Source: an uncultured Porphyromonadaceae bacterium (GTDB lineage Bacteria; Bacteroidota; Bacteroidia; Bacteroidales; Muribaculaceae). From it: a stretch of 45,985 bases of DNA. The DNA lies in assembly GCA_947175295.1 (NCBI GenBank), contig CAMWMK010000019.1, positions 1 to 45,985 of the forward strand, given 5' to 3'. Positions 28,080 to 36,682 of the stretch are shown here, piece by piece. A program made the translations under genes and the position numbers. Each line of letters starts with the position of its first letter. The stretch's first letter is position 1. The notes below the pieces were generated by a model. The model worked only from the letters and a program-made list of their open reading frames with translations. It was not told the origin of the DNA and searched no databases.

Positions 28080-29087
28080 TTATGATTTTGATTTCGACCA
28101 TGGCAGATAGCGGTCTGCCACTATGCATCGGTCCGCTCCCGGAAGAGCGGAGAGTATATCGCGCTCCGGAAAGGCCGTATATTCCTTCTTCATCCTCCTG
28201 AAGTCGGAATGGGCCCTGAGTATGGCCCCGGCGTTTTTGAAGTCGAGTTTAGCCGCATACATAAAGAATGCGAGCGTATCCATAAGGCGACGCTTTATCA
28301 GCACCCTTTTGCCCTTCTTTTCCGGAAGGTTTTTATGAAGGAGGAGAAGGTTGTTGCGGAAATTCAGATATGTCTTCTTAGGATTGCCCTGGGCAAGCGA
28401 AGCGCCTCCGAGATGATATACCGAAGAGTCGGGCACCACACACACGCGGTAGCCGAGATTATGCATGCGGCAGCAGAGGTCAATCTCCTCCATATGGGCG
28501 AAGAAAAGCTCGTCGAGTCCGCCAGCCTCCATATATACCTTTCTTCTGACCATCAACGCGGCTCCCGATGCCCAGGCTATGTCGGCAGGAGCGGAATCAT
28601 ATTGATGCTCGTCGCGCTCTATCCGGTCAAACAGCCTACCGCGGCAATACGGATACCCGTATCTGTCGAGAAGTCCTCCGGCCGCCCCGGCGTATTCAAA
28701 CATAGCCTTATTCCGGTAGGAAAGTATCTTGGGCTGGCATGCCCCCACATCGGGATTATCCTTCATGAACTCAAGAAGCGGCCGCCACCATCCGGGGGGT
28801 GTCTCCACATCGGAATTAAGGAGCAGCACAAACTCCGACTCCACCTCCGCGACGGCACGGTTGTAGCCACCCGAGAATCCAAGGTTCTCATCAAAGGAAA
28901 GCACCTTGACATCCGGAAACTCTGCATGCATCACTTCCAGAGAGCCGTCGGTAGACCCGTTGTCGGCCACAACGACCTCCACCTCCTCCCCTTGCGTATT
29001 GGCCACTACCGAGGGGAGAAACTCACGTAGGAGTCTCTCGCCGTTCCAATTGAGTATTATCACAGACAGAATTTTTCGTGAGTCCAT
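28080..29087 (-). CDS. Family 2 glycosyltransferase
   Basis: A 335-residue GT-A fold enzyme. SVIILNWNG opens the domain, VADNGSTDGS is the nucleotide-binding Asp motif, and LLNSDVETPPGWW carries the metal-binding Asp region. The C-terminal part (RMHNLGYRVCVVPDSSVYHLGG) resembles rhamnosyltransferase-like family members. It has no membrane helix. Acceptor and sugar cannot be read from the sequence. It lies between mtaB and surE, without other polysaccharide genes. Confidence 0.9.
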   Translation of the reverse strand: MDSRKILSVIILNWNGERLLREFLPSVVANTQGEEVEVVVADNGSTDGSLEVMHAEFPDVKVLSFDENLGFSGGYNRAVAEVESEFVLLLNSDVETPPGWWRPLLEFMKDNPDVGACQPKILSYRNKAMFEYAGAAGGLLDRYGYPYCRGRLFDRIERDEHQYDSAPADIAWASGAALMVRRKVYMEAGGLDELFFAHMEEIDLCCRMHNLGYRVCVVPDSSVYHLGGASLAQGNPKKTYLNFRNNLLLLHKNLPEKKGKRVLIKRRLMDTLAFFMYAAKLDFKNAGAILRAHSDFRRMKKEYTAFPERDILSALPGADRCIVADRYLPWSKSKS

Positions 29088-29098
29088 ACGGCAAAGGG

Positions 29099-30418
29099 TT
29101 AGATGTCAGTGGTAGCGGAGAGGGTCTCGGTGTCTACGAAGCCTTCCAGCCGCGCCGAAGATATCGTATTGTAGAGAGAAGCGGAGGCGGAAGCTCGGAC
29201 CCGAAGGTAATTGTCGGTATGGCCATACATCAGGCCTTCCTCATCTGCGTCGGGATGCTCCCAGAGCACCGGACGCACCGTGCCGAAGAACCGGCGGGAG
29301 AAATCGCGCAGCTTCACATCGCTCAGCTTCGTGAGCATAGCCACACGGCGGTGCTTCTCCTCCTGGCTTACATTATGGTCGATGCCGAGCGCTTTCGTGC
29401 CCGGACGTTCTGAATACGGAAACACGTGATATCGGCTGACCGGAAGCGACTCGGCATAGCTGAAGCTTTTCTCCCACTCCCCTTCCGTCTCGCCACGGGC
29501 TCCGGCAATGATGTCGACTCCGATGAAGGCGTCGGGCATAAGGGAGCGTATCATCTGCACGCGGTCGGTAAAGAGGTCGGTGCGGTAGCGGCGGTTCATC
29601 AGGCGCAGCACCTCGTCAGAGCCCGATTGGAGCGGGATGTGGAAGCTCGGCATGAACGCACGGCTGCCGTCGGCGATCCATCTTACGATCTCCTCTGTCA
29701 GCAGATTTGGCTCGATGCTCGATATGCGGTAGCGCTCTATTCCCTCTACCGCGTCGAGACGCTTCAACAGCTCCAGAAAGTCCTCACCAGTGTCTTTTCC
29801 GAAGCAACCCACGTTGACACCCGTCAGTACGATCTCCTTACCTCCGGCTTCGGCTGCATTCTCGGCTTCAGCCACAAGATCGGCTATCCGGCCCGAGCGG
29901 CTCCGGCCGCGGGCGAAGGGAATGGTGCAGTATGTGCAGAAATAGTCGCATCCGTCCTGCACCTTCAGCCAGTAGCGCGTGCGGTCGCCGCGTTCGCATG
30001 CCCCGTGAAACTCACGGATATCAAGGTAGTCGTGTACGGCCACGCGGCTGCGGCGGTCGGCTTCCCACTGTCGAAGGAAATCGGATATACGGAGTTTCTC
30101 GTCGTTGCCGAGCACGATGTCCACGCCCTCGATCGCAGCCACTTCCTGCGGCTTCAGCTGTGCGTAGCATCCCGTCACCACAAGTGTGGCATCGGGCCAT
30201 CGGTTGCGCAGACGACGGATGAGGGAGCGCCCTTTCTTGTCGGCTACTTCCGTCACGGAGCAGGTGTTGACCACCACTATGTCGGGTATTTCTCCGCCCT
30301 GTGCCTTGATGATGCCCCGGCGTGCGAGCTGCATGCCGATGGCGGAGGTCTCTGAAAAATTCAGTTTGCATCCAAGAGTATGGTAGGATGCGCGAAGTAT
30401 GTTGGTGTCGTCGGTCAT
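29099..30418 (-). CDS. mtaB: tRNA methylthiotransferase MtaB-like radical SAM enzyme
   Basis: About 439 residues. The N-terminal methylthiotransferase domain starts YHTLGCKLNFSET and holds three cysteines for one iron-sulfur cluster; the radical SAM motif C-x3-C-x2-C is in GCDYFCTYCTIPFARG; a C-terminal TRAM domain ends the protein. The NTCSVTEVADKKGR variant fits MtaB, which modifies threonylcarbamoyl-adenosine 37 in tRNA. I chose the ATG at 30418, four bases after the upstream stop; a TTG at 30439 would overlap the preceding gene. Confidence 0.9.
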   Translation of the reverse strand: MTDDTNILRASYHTLGCKLNFSETSAIGMQLARRGIIKAQGGEIPDIVVVNTCSVTEVADKKGRSLIRRLRNRWPDATLVVTGCYAQLKPQEVAAIEGVDIVLGNDEKLRISDFLRQWEADRRSRVAVHDYLDIREFHGACERGDRTRYWLKVQDGCDYFCTYCTIPFARGRSRSGRIADLVAEAENAAEAGGKEIVLTGVNVGCFGKDTGEDFLELLKRLDAVEGIERYRISSIEPNLLTEEIVRWIADGSRAFMPSFHIPLQSGSDEVLRLMNRRYRTDLFTDRVQMIRSLMPDAFIGVDIIAGARGETEGEWEKSFSYAESLPVSRYHVFPYSERPGTKALGIDHNVSQEEKHRRVAMLTKLSDVKLRDFSRRFFGTVRPVLWEHPDADEEGLMYGHTDNYLRVRASASASLYNTISSARLEGFVDTETLSATTDI

Positions 30419-30422
30419 AACG

Positions 30423-31364
30423 TCATTTTCTAAATACAAACCATCTCGTCATGTCGAAGCGAGGAAGGGCCGCGAGCTGGACATCGGCCTGCCTGTCTTC
30501 CATGGTCTCCATGGCGTTGCCTACCTTTATGCCCTTTGCTTCCAGGGCGGTGCGTACGGTGCGCAGCGCTATCTGAGGAGTGTTGTTGTCTTTAGAGAGA
30601 TGGCAGAGGAATATATGGTTGAGGCCGGGATTGATGATCTCAGACAGGAATGCGGCAGTCTGGCGGTTGTCGAGATGTCCGTTTCCTCCCGCGATGCGGG
30701 CCTTAAGGTATTCAGGATATCTTCCCATCCTCAGCATCTGGGCATCATAGTTAGACTCGATCACGAGATATGTGGCCCGGCTCATATAGTGCCTGGCCCT
30801 GTCGGTGATCTCCCCGAGATCTGTAGCGATCACGAAGCGCCGGGAATCGAACTCTATCGAGAATCCCATATTGTCGCTGCCGTCGTGGGGAACTTCGAAG
30901 GCAGTGATCTCAAAGTCGAGCATCTTGAAAGGAATCTCCTTGAAGACAGGCACATGGTATTCCTTTATGCGCTTCGATATGGAATGCTTCCGGAGCATGC
31001 CGTTGAGCACGCGGTTGGTGCAGAAAAGCTTGAGATGCCGGTGGTTGCGCAGAAGCGCATACACATATTTGACATGATCGGCATGGTCATGGGTCAGAAG
31101 CACGCCTTTGACGTGGCTCATACGTATGCCGTTTGACTCCAGTCCGCGTTCTATTTCCTCGGCACGTATGCCTACATCGACAAGCAGGCCTCCTTCCGCA
31201 CTGCCCACATAACAGCAGTTGCCGCTCGATCCGCTTCCGAATGAACAGAAATAAAGGGGTTTGGGCACATTGACCGAAGACTCCTGGCCGGAAGTCTCGT
31301 CGTCCGGATCGCTCCACTCCTCAAACGGAAGTCCGGGATGTTCGAAATATATCTTCTTGCTCAT
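30423..31364 (-). CDS. Metallo-beta-lactamase-fold hydrolase (YycJ/WalJ-like)
   Basis: A 313-residue hydrolase. SFGSGSSGNCCYVG opens the fold and the metal motif H-x-H-x-D-H is in LLTHDHADHVK. The first 35 residues, acidic and proline-containing, precede the usual start of the family and may be a real extension or a wrong start, as no closer ATG fits better. Relatives in Firmicutes (WalJ/YycJ) act in cell wall or DNA metabolism as probable nucleases; the role in Bacteroidetes is unknown. It overlaps the upstream gene by four bases. Confidence 0.85.
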   Translation of the reverse strand: MSKKIYFEHPGLPFEEWSDPDDETSGQESSVNVPKPLYFCSFGSGSSGNCCYVGSAEGGLLVDVGIRAEEIERGLESNGIRMSHVKGVLLTHDHADHVKYVYALLRNHRHLKLFCTNRVLNGMLRKHSISKRIKEYHVPVFKEIPFKMLDFEITAFEVPHDGSDNMGFSIEFDSRRFVIATDLGEITDRARHYMSRATYLVIESNYDAQMLRMGRYPEYLKARIAGGNGHLDNRQTAAFLSEIINPGLNHIFLCHLSKDNNTPQIALRTVRTALEAKGIKVGNAMETMEDRQADVQLAALPRFDMTRWFVFRK

Positions 31365-32113
31365 TTTTTCTCGTATCTCCGGCGATCGCCTCCTTTAGCG
31401 CCGGCATAGAGGAGAAAGATAGCCGGACGTTTGTCGTAATCATATTTCCGTTTTTTCCAATCGGAAGCGCGGAGCGCTACAGTCTCCTCCTTCTCCGGAT
31501 CTGTTATGTCGCAGGCCACACACACCATCGTGGATGCCGACAGCGAGTCGGCCAAAAGAGCCACCATACGGTTGTTGCGATAGGGTGTCTCGATGAAGAT
31601 CTGTGTCATCTGCCTCGACGCGGACTCTGACTCCAGACGCTTCAGGGCCTTTCTGCGCTCAGCCGCGTCGATGGGCAGATAGCCATGGAATGCGAATCCC
31701 TGGCCGTTGAAGCCCGATGCCATCAGCGACATCAAAATGGAGCTGGGCCCGACAAGCGGCACAACCTTCAGACCCTCCCTCTGGGCGATCTCCACGGGAT
31801 GGCTGCCGGGATCGGCTACAGCCGGACATCCGGCCTCGCTCATCACTCCTACAGGCTCGCCGGAGCGTAACGGATCAAGCATGGCGCTGACTTCGTCGGG
31901 GCCGGTATGGCGGTCGAGCACGGAAAAGGTGCAGTCTGCGATCGGAAACGCCGGATCCACGTGCCGGAGATACCTCCGGGCGGTGCGGAGATTCTCGACT
32001 ATGAAATGGCGCAACTGACCTAATATTTCAAGATTTCCCGCCGGAATGACATCCGAAACGGGGGCGCCGCTGATAGGAACGGGCACAAGATAAAGGGCCG
32101 ATTGAATTTTCAT
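31361..32113 (-). CDS. RsmI-like SAM-dependent methyltransferase
   Basis: A 250-residue protein of the tetrapyrrole methylase fold, closest to the 16S rRNA 2'-O-methyltransferase RsmI branch: MSEAGCPAVADPGS and PLVGPSSILMSLMASGF are the family signature blocks, and FIETPYRNN follows. Bacteroidetes carry a second, divergent RsmI-like protein of this size, so the exact target is unsure. First gene of the operon down to surE, with a -7 box immediately before its ATG. Confidence 0.82.
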   Translation of the reverse strand: MKIQSALYLVPVPISGAPVSDVIPAGNLEILGQLRHFIVENLRTARRYLRHVDPAFPIADCTFSVLDRHTGPDEVSAMLDPLRSGEPVGVMSEAGCPAVADPGSHPVEIAQREGLKVVPLVGPSSILMSLMASGFNGQGFAFHGYLPIDAAERRKALKRLESESASRQMTQIFIETPYRNNRMVALLADSLSASTMVCVACDITDPEKEETVALRASDWKKRKYDYDKRPAIFLLYAGAKGGDRRRYEKK

Positions 32114-32165
32114 ACTACAAAATTAACAAAATTCTCCGTTTTTTTGCTAATTTTGCAGAGAAATG
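32111..32165. promoter_or_regulatory. Divergent promoter pair, both likely leaderless
   Basis: On the minus strand TAATTTTG (32125-32118) ends four bases before the ATG at 32113; on the plus strand TAATTTTG (32148-32155) ends seven bases before the ATG at 32163. The two boxes lie back to back 22 bases apart. Neither has TTTG at -33. Transcripts would start at or a few bases before the start codons. Confidence 0.55.
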
Positions 32166-33557
32166 AATGAAGATAATTTTTTACCGGAGGGTTTCAAGGC
32201 CCTCATAAGCTCAGAAATAGGCCAGGATCGGGCCGAAATCCTGTTTTCCGCGCTCTGCGGACAGCCGGAAACCTCAGTGCGCATCAACCGCCGCAAACGA
32301 CCGGAACAGCCATTATATCCCGGCCAGACACGGGTGCCTTGGTGCGCATCAGGGCATTACCTGCCGGAGCGTCCGTCGTTTACCCACAATCCACTGCTTC
32401 ATGCAGGGGCTTTCTATGTGCAGGACGCCTCATCGATGGCTTACGAAGACATCGTCTCCTCTCTGATCGGAGACTCTCCGATAGCCGCCTGCGACCTCTG
32501 CGCGGCTCCCGGAGGAAAGACCACCGCAATTCTCAACGCGCTTCCTGACGGAAGCGTGATGCTCGCCAATGAATTCACTCCCTCAAGGGCAAACATACTG
32601 AAGGAAAACCTCTGCAAATACGGATATCCGGATCTGATAGTGACCAACACAGACACCTCGAGGCTCTCAGCCATGAAGGGACGCTTCGACCTTGTGGCCG
32701 TAGACGCCCCGTGTTCGGGAGAGGGTATGATGCGAAAGGAGGAGACAGCACGAAGCCAATGGAGCGAGGGACTGATAAGGCAATGCTCGGCACTACAGCG
32801 GGAGATAATCGGAAACGCCATCGAAATGCTCGCTCCCGGAGGATACCTCATCTTCTCCACATGCACCTTCAACACCATAGAAGACGAGGACAACGCCGCA
32901 TGGATAGCCGATACATTCGGTCTCGAACCGATCGACACCGGACTGGCAGGGAAATACGGCATCCAGCCTCAGGCCAAAGGGGAAATCCCTTGCCTGCGCT
33001 TCATGCCGGGATTCACCCGCGGAGAAGGATTGTTCCTGGCAGTATTCCGCCGCAGTGGAGACACTTCCGGATGCAGGAACAACTTAAAACCGAAAAAGAA
33101 GGGAACCAAAGAAAGAAGGGAAAAGACCGACCAGCGCATCATGTCGGCGGCTAAGTCTTGGATAAAGGATGACTTCGACATCATCTCCCATGAGGGCAGC
33201 CTTCTGGCCGTCAGCGGAGCTACAGCTTCCCTTCTCGACGCCATTCCGAAGGGAGTGAGGATAATCTCGGCCGGAACGGAGATAGGAGAAATAAAAGGCA
33301 AAGACCTCATCCCGGCCCATGCGCTCGCTATGTCGACGGCTATGGCCGATACATTCCCGAAGGTGGAACTCTCCAGAGAAGACGCCCTGCAATATCTCGC
33401 CAAGGAAAGCATCCAGCTGCCCGAAGGGACACCGAGGGGCTACGTCGCCGCCACCTATCAGGGATTTACATTAGGCTTCCTTAAGAACTTAGGCAACCGC
33501 TCCAACAACCTCTACCCTTCCGAATACCGCATACGCGACAAAAAATTCAATCACTGA
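32163..33557 (+). CDS. RsmF-like rRNA cytosine-C5 methyltransferase
   Basis: A 464-residue NOL1/Nop2/Sun family enzyme that makes 5-methylcytosine in RNA. SAM motif I DLCAAPGGKT is at 111-120; the two cysteines are C184 in DAPCSGEGM and C234 in STCTFN, the release and catalytic residues. The C-terminal part after about 300 resembles the RsmF PUA-like extension. The exact rRNA site is not readable. Divergent from the RsmI-like gene, so two rRNA-type methyltransferases share one promoter region. Confidence 0.9.
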   Translation: MNEDNFLPEGFKALISSEIGQDRAEILFSALCGQPETSVRINRRKRPEQPLYPGQTRVPWCASGHYLPERPSFTHNPLLHAGAFYVQDASSMAYEDIVSSLIGDSPIAACDLCAAPGGKTTAILNALPDGSVMLANEFTPSRANILKENLCKYGYPDLIVTNTDTSRLSAMKGRFDLVAVDAPCSGEGMMRKEETARSQWSEGLIRQCSALQREIIGNAIEMLAPGGYLIFSTCTFNTIEDEDNAAWIADTFGLEPIDTGLAGKYGIQPQAKGEIPCLRFMPGFTRGEGLFLAVFRRSGDTSGCRNNLKPKKKGTKERREKTDQRIMSAAKSWIKDDFDIISHEGSLLAVSGATASLLDAIPKGVRIISAGTEIGEIKGKDLIPAHALAMSTAMADTFPKVELSREDALQYLAKESIQLPEGTPRGYVAATYQGFTLGFLKNLGNRSNNLYPSEYRIRDKKFNH

Positions 33558-33592
33558 CCATCAACACACAATACTCCATACTTATCCAGCCT

Positions 33593-34294
33593 ATGCTCGA
33601 AATTAAGAACATATACAAGTCTTTCGGCAACCTTCAGGTATTGAAAGACATCTCACTCTCTATCGGGAAGGGTGAGATAGTGGCGATAGTGGGTCCATCC
33701 GGAGCCGGCAAGACCACCTTGCTACAGATAGCCGGCACCCTCGCGAAGCCCGACAGCGGAAGCGTACTCTTCAACGGCACCGAACTCATAGGCATGAAGG
33801 ATAGGAAGCTATCCGCCTTCCGGAACTCAAACATGGGATTTGTATTCCAGTTCCATCAACTGCTGCCCGAATTCACAGCGCAGGAAAACGTAGCGCTTCC
33901 CGCACTGATCGCCGGAGAGTCCAAGAAGAAAGCCATGGAAAAGGGCGCCGATCTTCTGACCCAGTTGGGACTCGCCGACCGCATGCTCCATAAGCCCTCG
34001 GCTATGAGCGGAGGCGAACGGCAGCGCACAGCCATAGCCCGCGCGCTAATCAATGATCCGGAAATCATTTTCGCCGACGAACCCACAGGCAGCCTCGACT
34101 CGGCAAACCGACAGGAGATACAGAACATATTCGTCGACCTCCGCGACCGCCTGGGCCAGACCGTAGTTATGGTCACCCACGACTCCTCACTCGCCGCGAT
34201 AGCCGACAGGGTGATAGAAATGGCCGACGGCAAAGTGTTGCCTCCGGCTCCCTCACTCCCTGAAGTAGACGCGCTTGACGCGGGGAGAGACTGA
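33593..34294 (+). CDS. lolD: LolD-like ABC transporter ATPase
   Basis: A 233-residue ATPase of the LolD/MacB class, which powers lipoprotein release from the inner membrane. Walker A GPSGAGKTT is at 34-42, the Q-loop is in FVFQFHQLLPEFTAQENV (a LolD-type sequence), the signature is MSGGERQR, and Walker B is IIFADEPTG with the following LDS. The permease partners LolC/E are not nearby. Its last 42 bases overlap the end of murF-alr on the other strand. Confidence 0.88.
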   Translation: MLEIKNIYKSFGNLQVLKDISLSIGKGEIVAIVGPSGAGKTTLLQIAGTLAKPDSGSVLFNGTELIGMKDRKLSAFRNSNMGFVFQFHQLLPEFTAQENVALPALIAGESKKKAMEKGADLLTQLGLADRMLHKPSAMSGGERQRTAIARALINDPEIIFADEPTGSLDSANRQEIQNIFVDLRDRLGQTVVMVTHDSSLAAIADRVIEMADGKVLPPAPSLPEVDALDAGRD

Positions 34295-36676
34295 AGTCAG
34301 AATCTCATAGGGGATTGTGTCGAGCAGATCAGACAGGCGGTAGACGGATGCCGACGGCCCGAATATCTCCACCACGTCGCCTTCCCGGCAGTCGATATCG
34401 GTGACATCGATCATGCAGGCGTCCATACATATGTTGCCTATGGTAGGCGCATCCTTACCGTTGACCTTCACCGTGATGTTGCCACGTCCGAAATGGCGGT
34501 TCATTCCGTCGGCATAGCCGATGGGAATCGTAGCGATGCGTGAGTCACGCTCCAATACGGAGCGGCGGGCATAGCCGATGCTCTCCCCTTTCTTCCACCG
34601 GCGGATGGCGATGATGACGGTGCGCAGGGTGCTGACTACCGACAGCGGAGGCTCCACCTCCGGCGGAAGCGTATTGACTCCATAGAGTCCGATTCCGAGG
34701 CGCGCCATATCGTAGTGATATTGCGGGAAACGGAGTATTCCGGCCGAATTGAGCACATGGCGCAGGAATGGACGCGGCGACTCTGCAAGCATATAGCCCG
34801 TAAAGCGGTCGAAGCGGTCAAGCTGGAGCAATGTGTATTCATCCATATCCATGCAGTCAGCCGTAGCGAGATGGCTGAAGGCCGATGCGATGCGCACTAC
34901 ATCGGTGGAATTGAGCACACGCATCACTTCCTCAAGTTCTTCCTCCACAAACCCCATGCGGTGCATGCCGGTGTCGAGCTTAATATGCACCGGATAGTCC
35001 TTCACTCCGTATTTCTCAGCAGACTTCACCACGTCGAGCAGCATGGGCATGGAGTAGATCTCCGGCTCCAGACGGTTTGCAAACATCTGACGGTAGTTGA
35101 CCACTTTCGGATTCATCACCATAATGGGCATAGTTATGCCACGCCGACGCAGGTCGATGCCCTCGTCGAGCACGGCGACCGCAAGATATGCAGCTCCGCA
35201 GTCCTGCATCGTGCGGGCTATCTCATAGCTGCCCGCTCCATAGCCTGAGGCTTTCACCATGGCTACCAGTCCGGTTCCCGACGGAAGTTTCGACCGGAAG
35301 AAGTTGTAGTTGCGCACTACGGCGTCAAGGTTGACCTCAAGCACCGTCTCATGGGTACGGGCTTCCAGCAACTGGGCGATACGTCCGAATCCGAATTCGG
35401 GCGCGCCCTTGATAAGTATCGTCTCATCGCAGAAATCCGAAGTGCTGAGAGAGGCCAGCAGATGGTCGGTGGAATCGAAGAATTCCGATTCCTCCACTAC
35501 CGAGGCAAGCATATCCGCCCCTTCCTTCATCCCCGGGCCCACCCCGATCAGGCGTTTCACTCCCGATGCGCGCAGCATGTCGGCCATGGAGAGGATAGCT
35601 TCCTCCGACGACCCGGCCTCGTGAAGGAGATCGCTCACTATAAGCGTCTCCTTACTGCCCGGCGCAAGCCTGCGCTTCATGAAGTCGAGCGCCGGAGCGA
35701 GCGACGACTGATCGGAAGTATATGAATCATGGATCACAAGGCAGTCGTTGACCCCTTCGCTGACGTTGAGGCGCGTCCCTATCCGGTGAAGTTTCCGAAG
35801 CGATTCGTAGATATCAGCCGGAGGAATTCCGAGCGTACGCGCCACTGCGATGGCGTGGCCGGCGTCTTCACGCTCCCATTCATTTCCCTCCCTATCTCCG
35901 AAATAGGGGCCGAAAATCTCTTTCGGCAGTTCGCTCCTGTGCCATCCGACCATCCTCTTGCCGCCACACTGCCTCCTTACCTCAGCGTCGACCTCAGCGT
36001 CGTCAGCACAATAGATCACGAGCTTCACCGACTCTGCGGCAGCAAGAGAGACCTTCTCTCGGATCTTCTCTGCGCGGGATGCGAACCCCTGCGCATGGGC
36101 ATCGCCTACATTGGTGATCACCACAGTGTCCGGCGCGATGCATGCCGCCAGCGACTCCATCTCTCCCGTCTTAGAGATGCCTGCCTCTATCAGCGCGACG
36201 TCACTGCCGGGGCGCACCCCCCATAAGCTAAGAGGCACTCCGATCTGGGAGTTGTAGCTGCGCGGCGAGCGGCTTACGTCGAGCGTCGGTGAGAGTATCT
36301 GGAAAAGCCACTCCTTGAGGGTGGTCTTGCCGCGGGAGCCCGTTATAGCCACTACGGTCTTCGCATTACTCCTGCCAAGAGCCCCTACGGCCTGCAGGGC
36401 CTTCAATGTGTCAGGCACCTTAATCCAGCCGGCATCCGGCATAGTGACGGAGGCGCTATCAGGAATCGCCTCGACTGCAAACGCGCGCACTCCACGGCTG
36501 TAAAGTTCACTTATATAGCGGTGCCCGTCGTTGGTCGGGCTACGCAAAGCAAAAAAAAGCGACTTCGCGGGGTCGGTAAGGCTCCGCGAGTCGGTAAGAA
36601 GAAGTTCTATTTCGCGGTCCGGGCCAATCAGTGCTGCCCCTGTAAGGTCCGCGATATTTGTGAGAGTAGTTTTCAT
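34253..36676 (-). CDS. Bifunctional MurF-alanine racemase
   Basis: An 807-residue fusion known from Bacteroidetes. The N-terminal half (about 1-455) is UDP-MurNAc-tripeptide:D-Ala-D-Ala ligase, with P-loop TGSRGKTT instead of the common GSNGKTT and the motif SYNSQIGVPLSLW. The C-terminal half (from about 460) is a PLP-dependent alanine racemase, with the PLP lysine in AMVKASGYGAG, the start of the second domain in SIGYARRSVLERDSR and a catalytic-site GYADGMNR block. One protein thus supplies D-Ala and uses D-Ala-D-Ala in wall synthesis. It lies six bases after the sodium symporter gene. Confidence 0.93.
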   Translation of the reverse strand: MKTTLTNIADLTGAALIGPDREIELLLTDSRSLTDPAKSLFFALRSPTNDGHRYISELYSRGVRAFAVEAIPDSASVTMPDAGWIKVPDTLKALQAVGALGRSNAKTVVAITGSRGKTTLKEWLFQILSPTLDVSRSPRSYNSQIGVPLSLWGVRPGSDVALIEAGISKTGEMESLAACIAPDTVVITNVGDAHAQGFASRAEKIREKVSLAAAESVKLVIYCADDAEVDAEVRRQCGGKRMVGWHRSELPKEIFGPYFGDREGNEWEREDAGHAIAVARTLGIPPADIYESLRKLHRIGTRLNVSEGVNDCLVIHDSYTSDQSSLAPALDFMKRRLAPGSKETLIVSDLLHEAGSSEEAILSMADMLRASGVKRLIGVGPGMKEGADMLASVVEESEFFDSTDHLLASLSTSDFCDETILIKGAPEFGFGRIAQLLEARTHETVLEVNLDAVVRNYNFFRSKLPSGTGLVAMVKASGYGAGSYEIARTMQDCGAAYLAVAVLDEGIDLRRRGITMPIMVMNPKVVNYRQMFANRLEPEIYSMPMLLDVVKSAEKYGVKDYPVHIKLDTGMHRMGFVEEELEEVMRVLNSTDVVRIASAFSHLATADCMDMDEYTLLQLDRFDRFTGYMLAESPRPFLRHVLNSAGILRFPQYHYDMARLGIGLYGVNTLPPEVEPPLSVVSTLRTVIIAIRRWKKGESIGYARRSVLERDSRIATIPIGYADGMNRHFGRGNITVKVNGKDAPTIGNICMDACMIDVTDIDCREGDVVEIFGPSASVYRLSDLLDTIPYEILTSVSPRVKRVYFRE

Positions 36677-36682
36677 TCAGTT

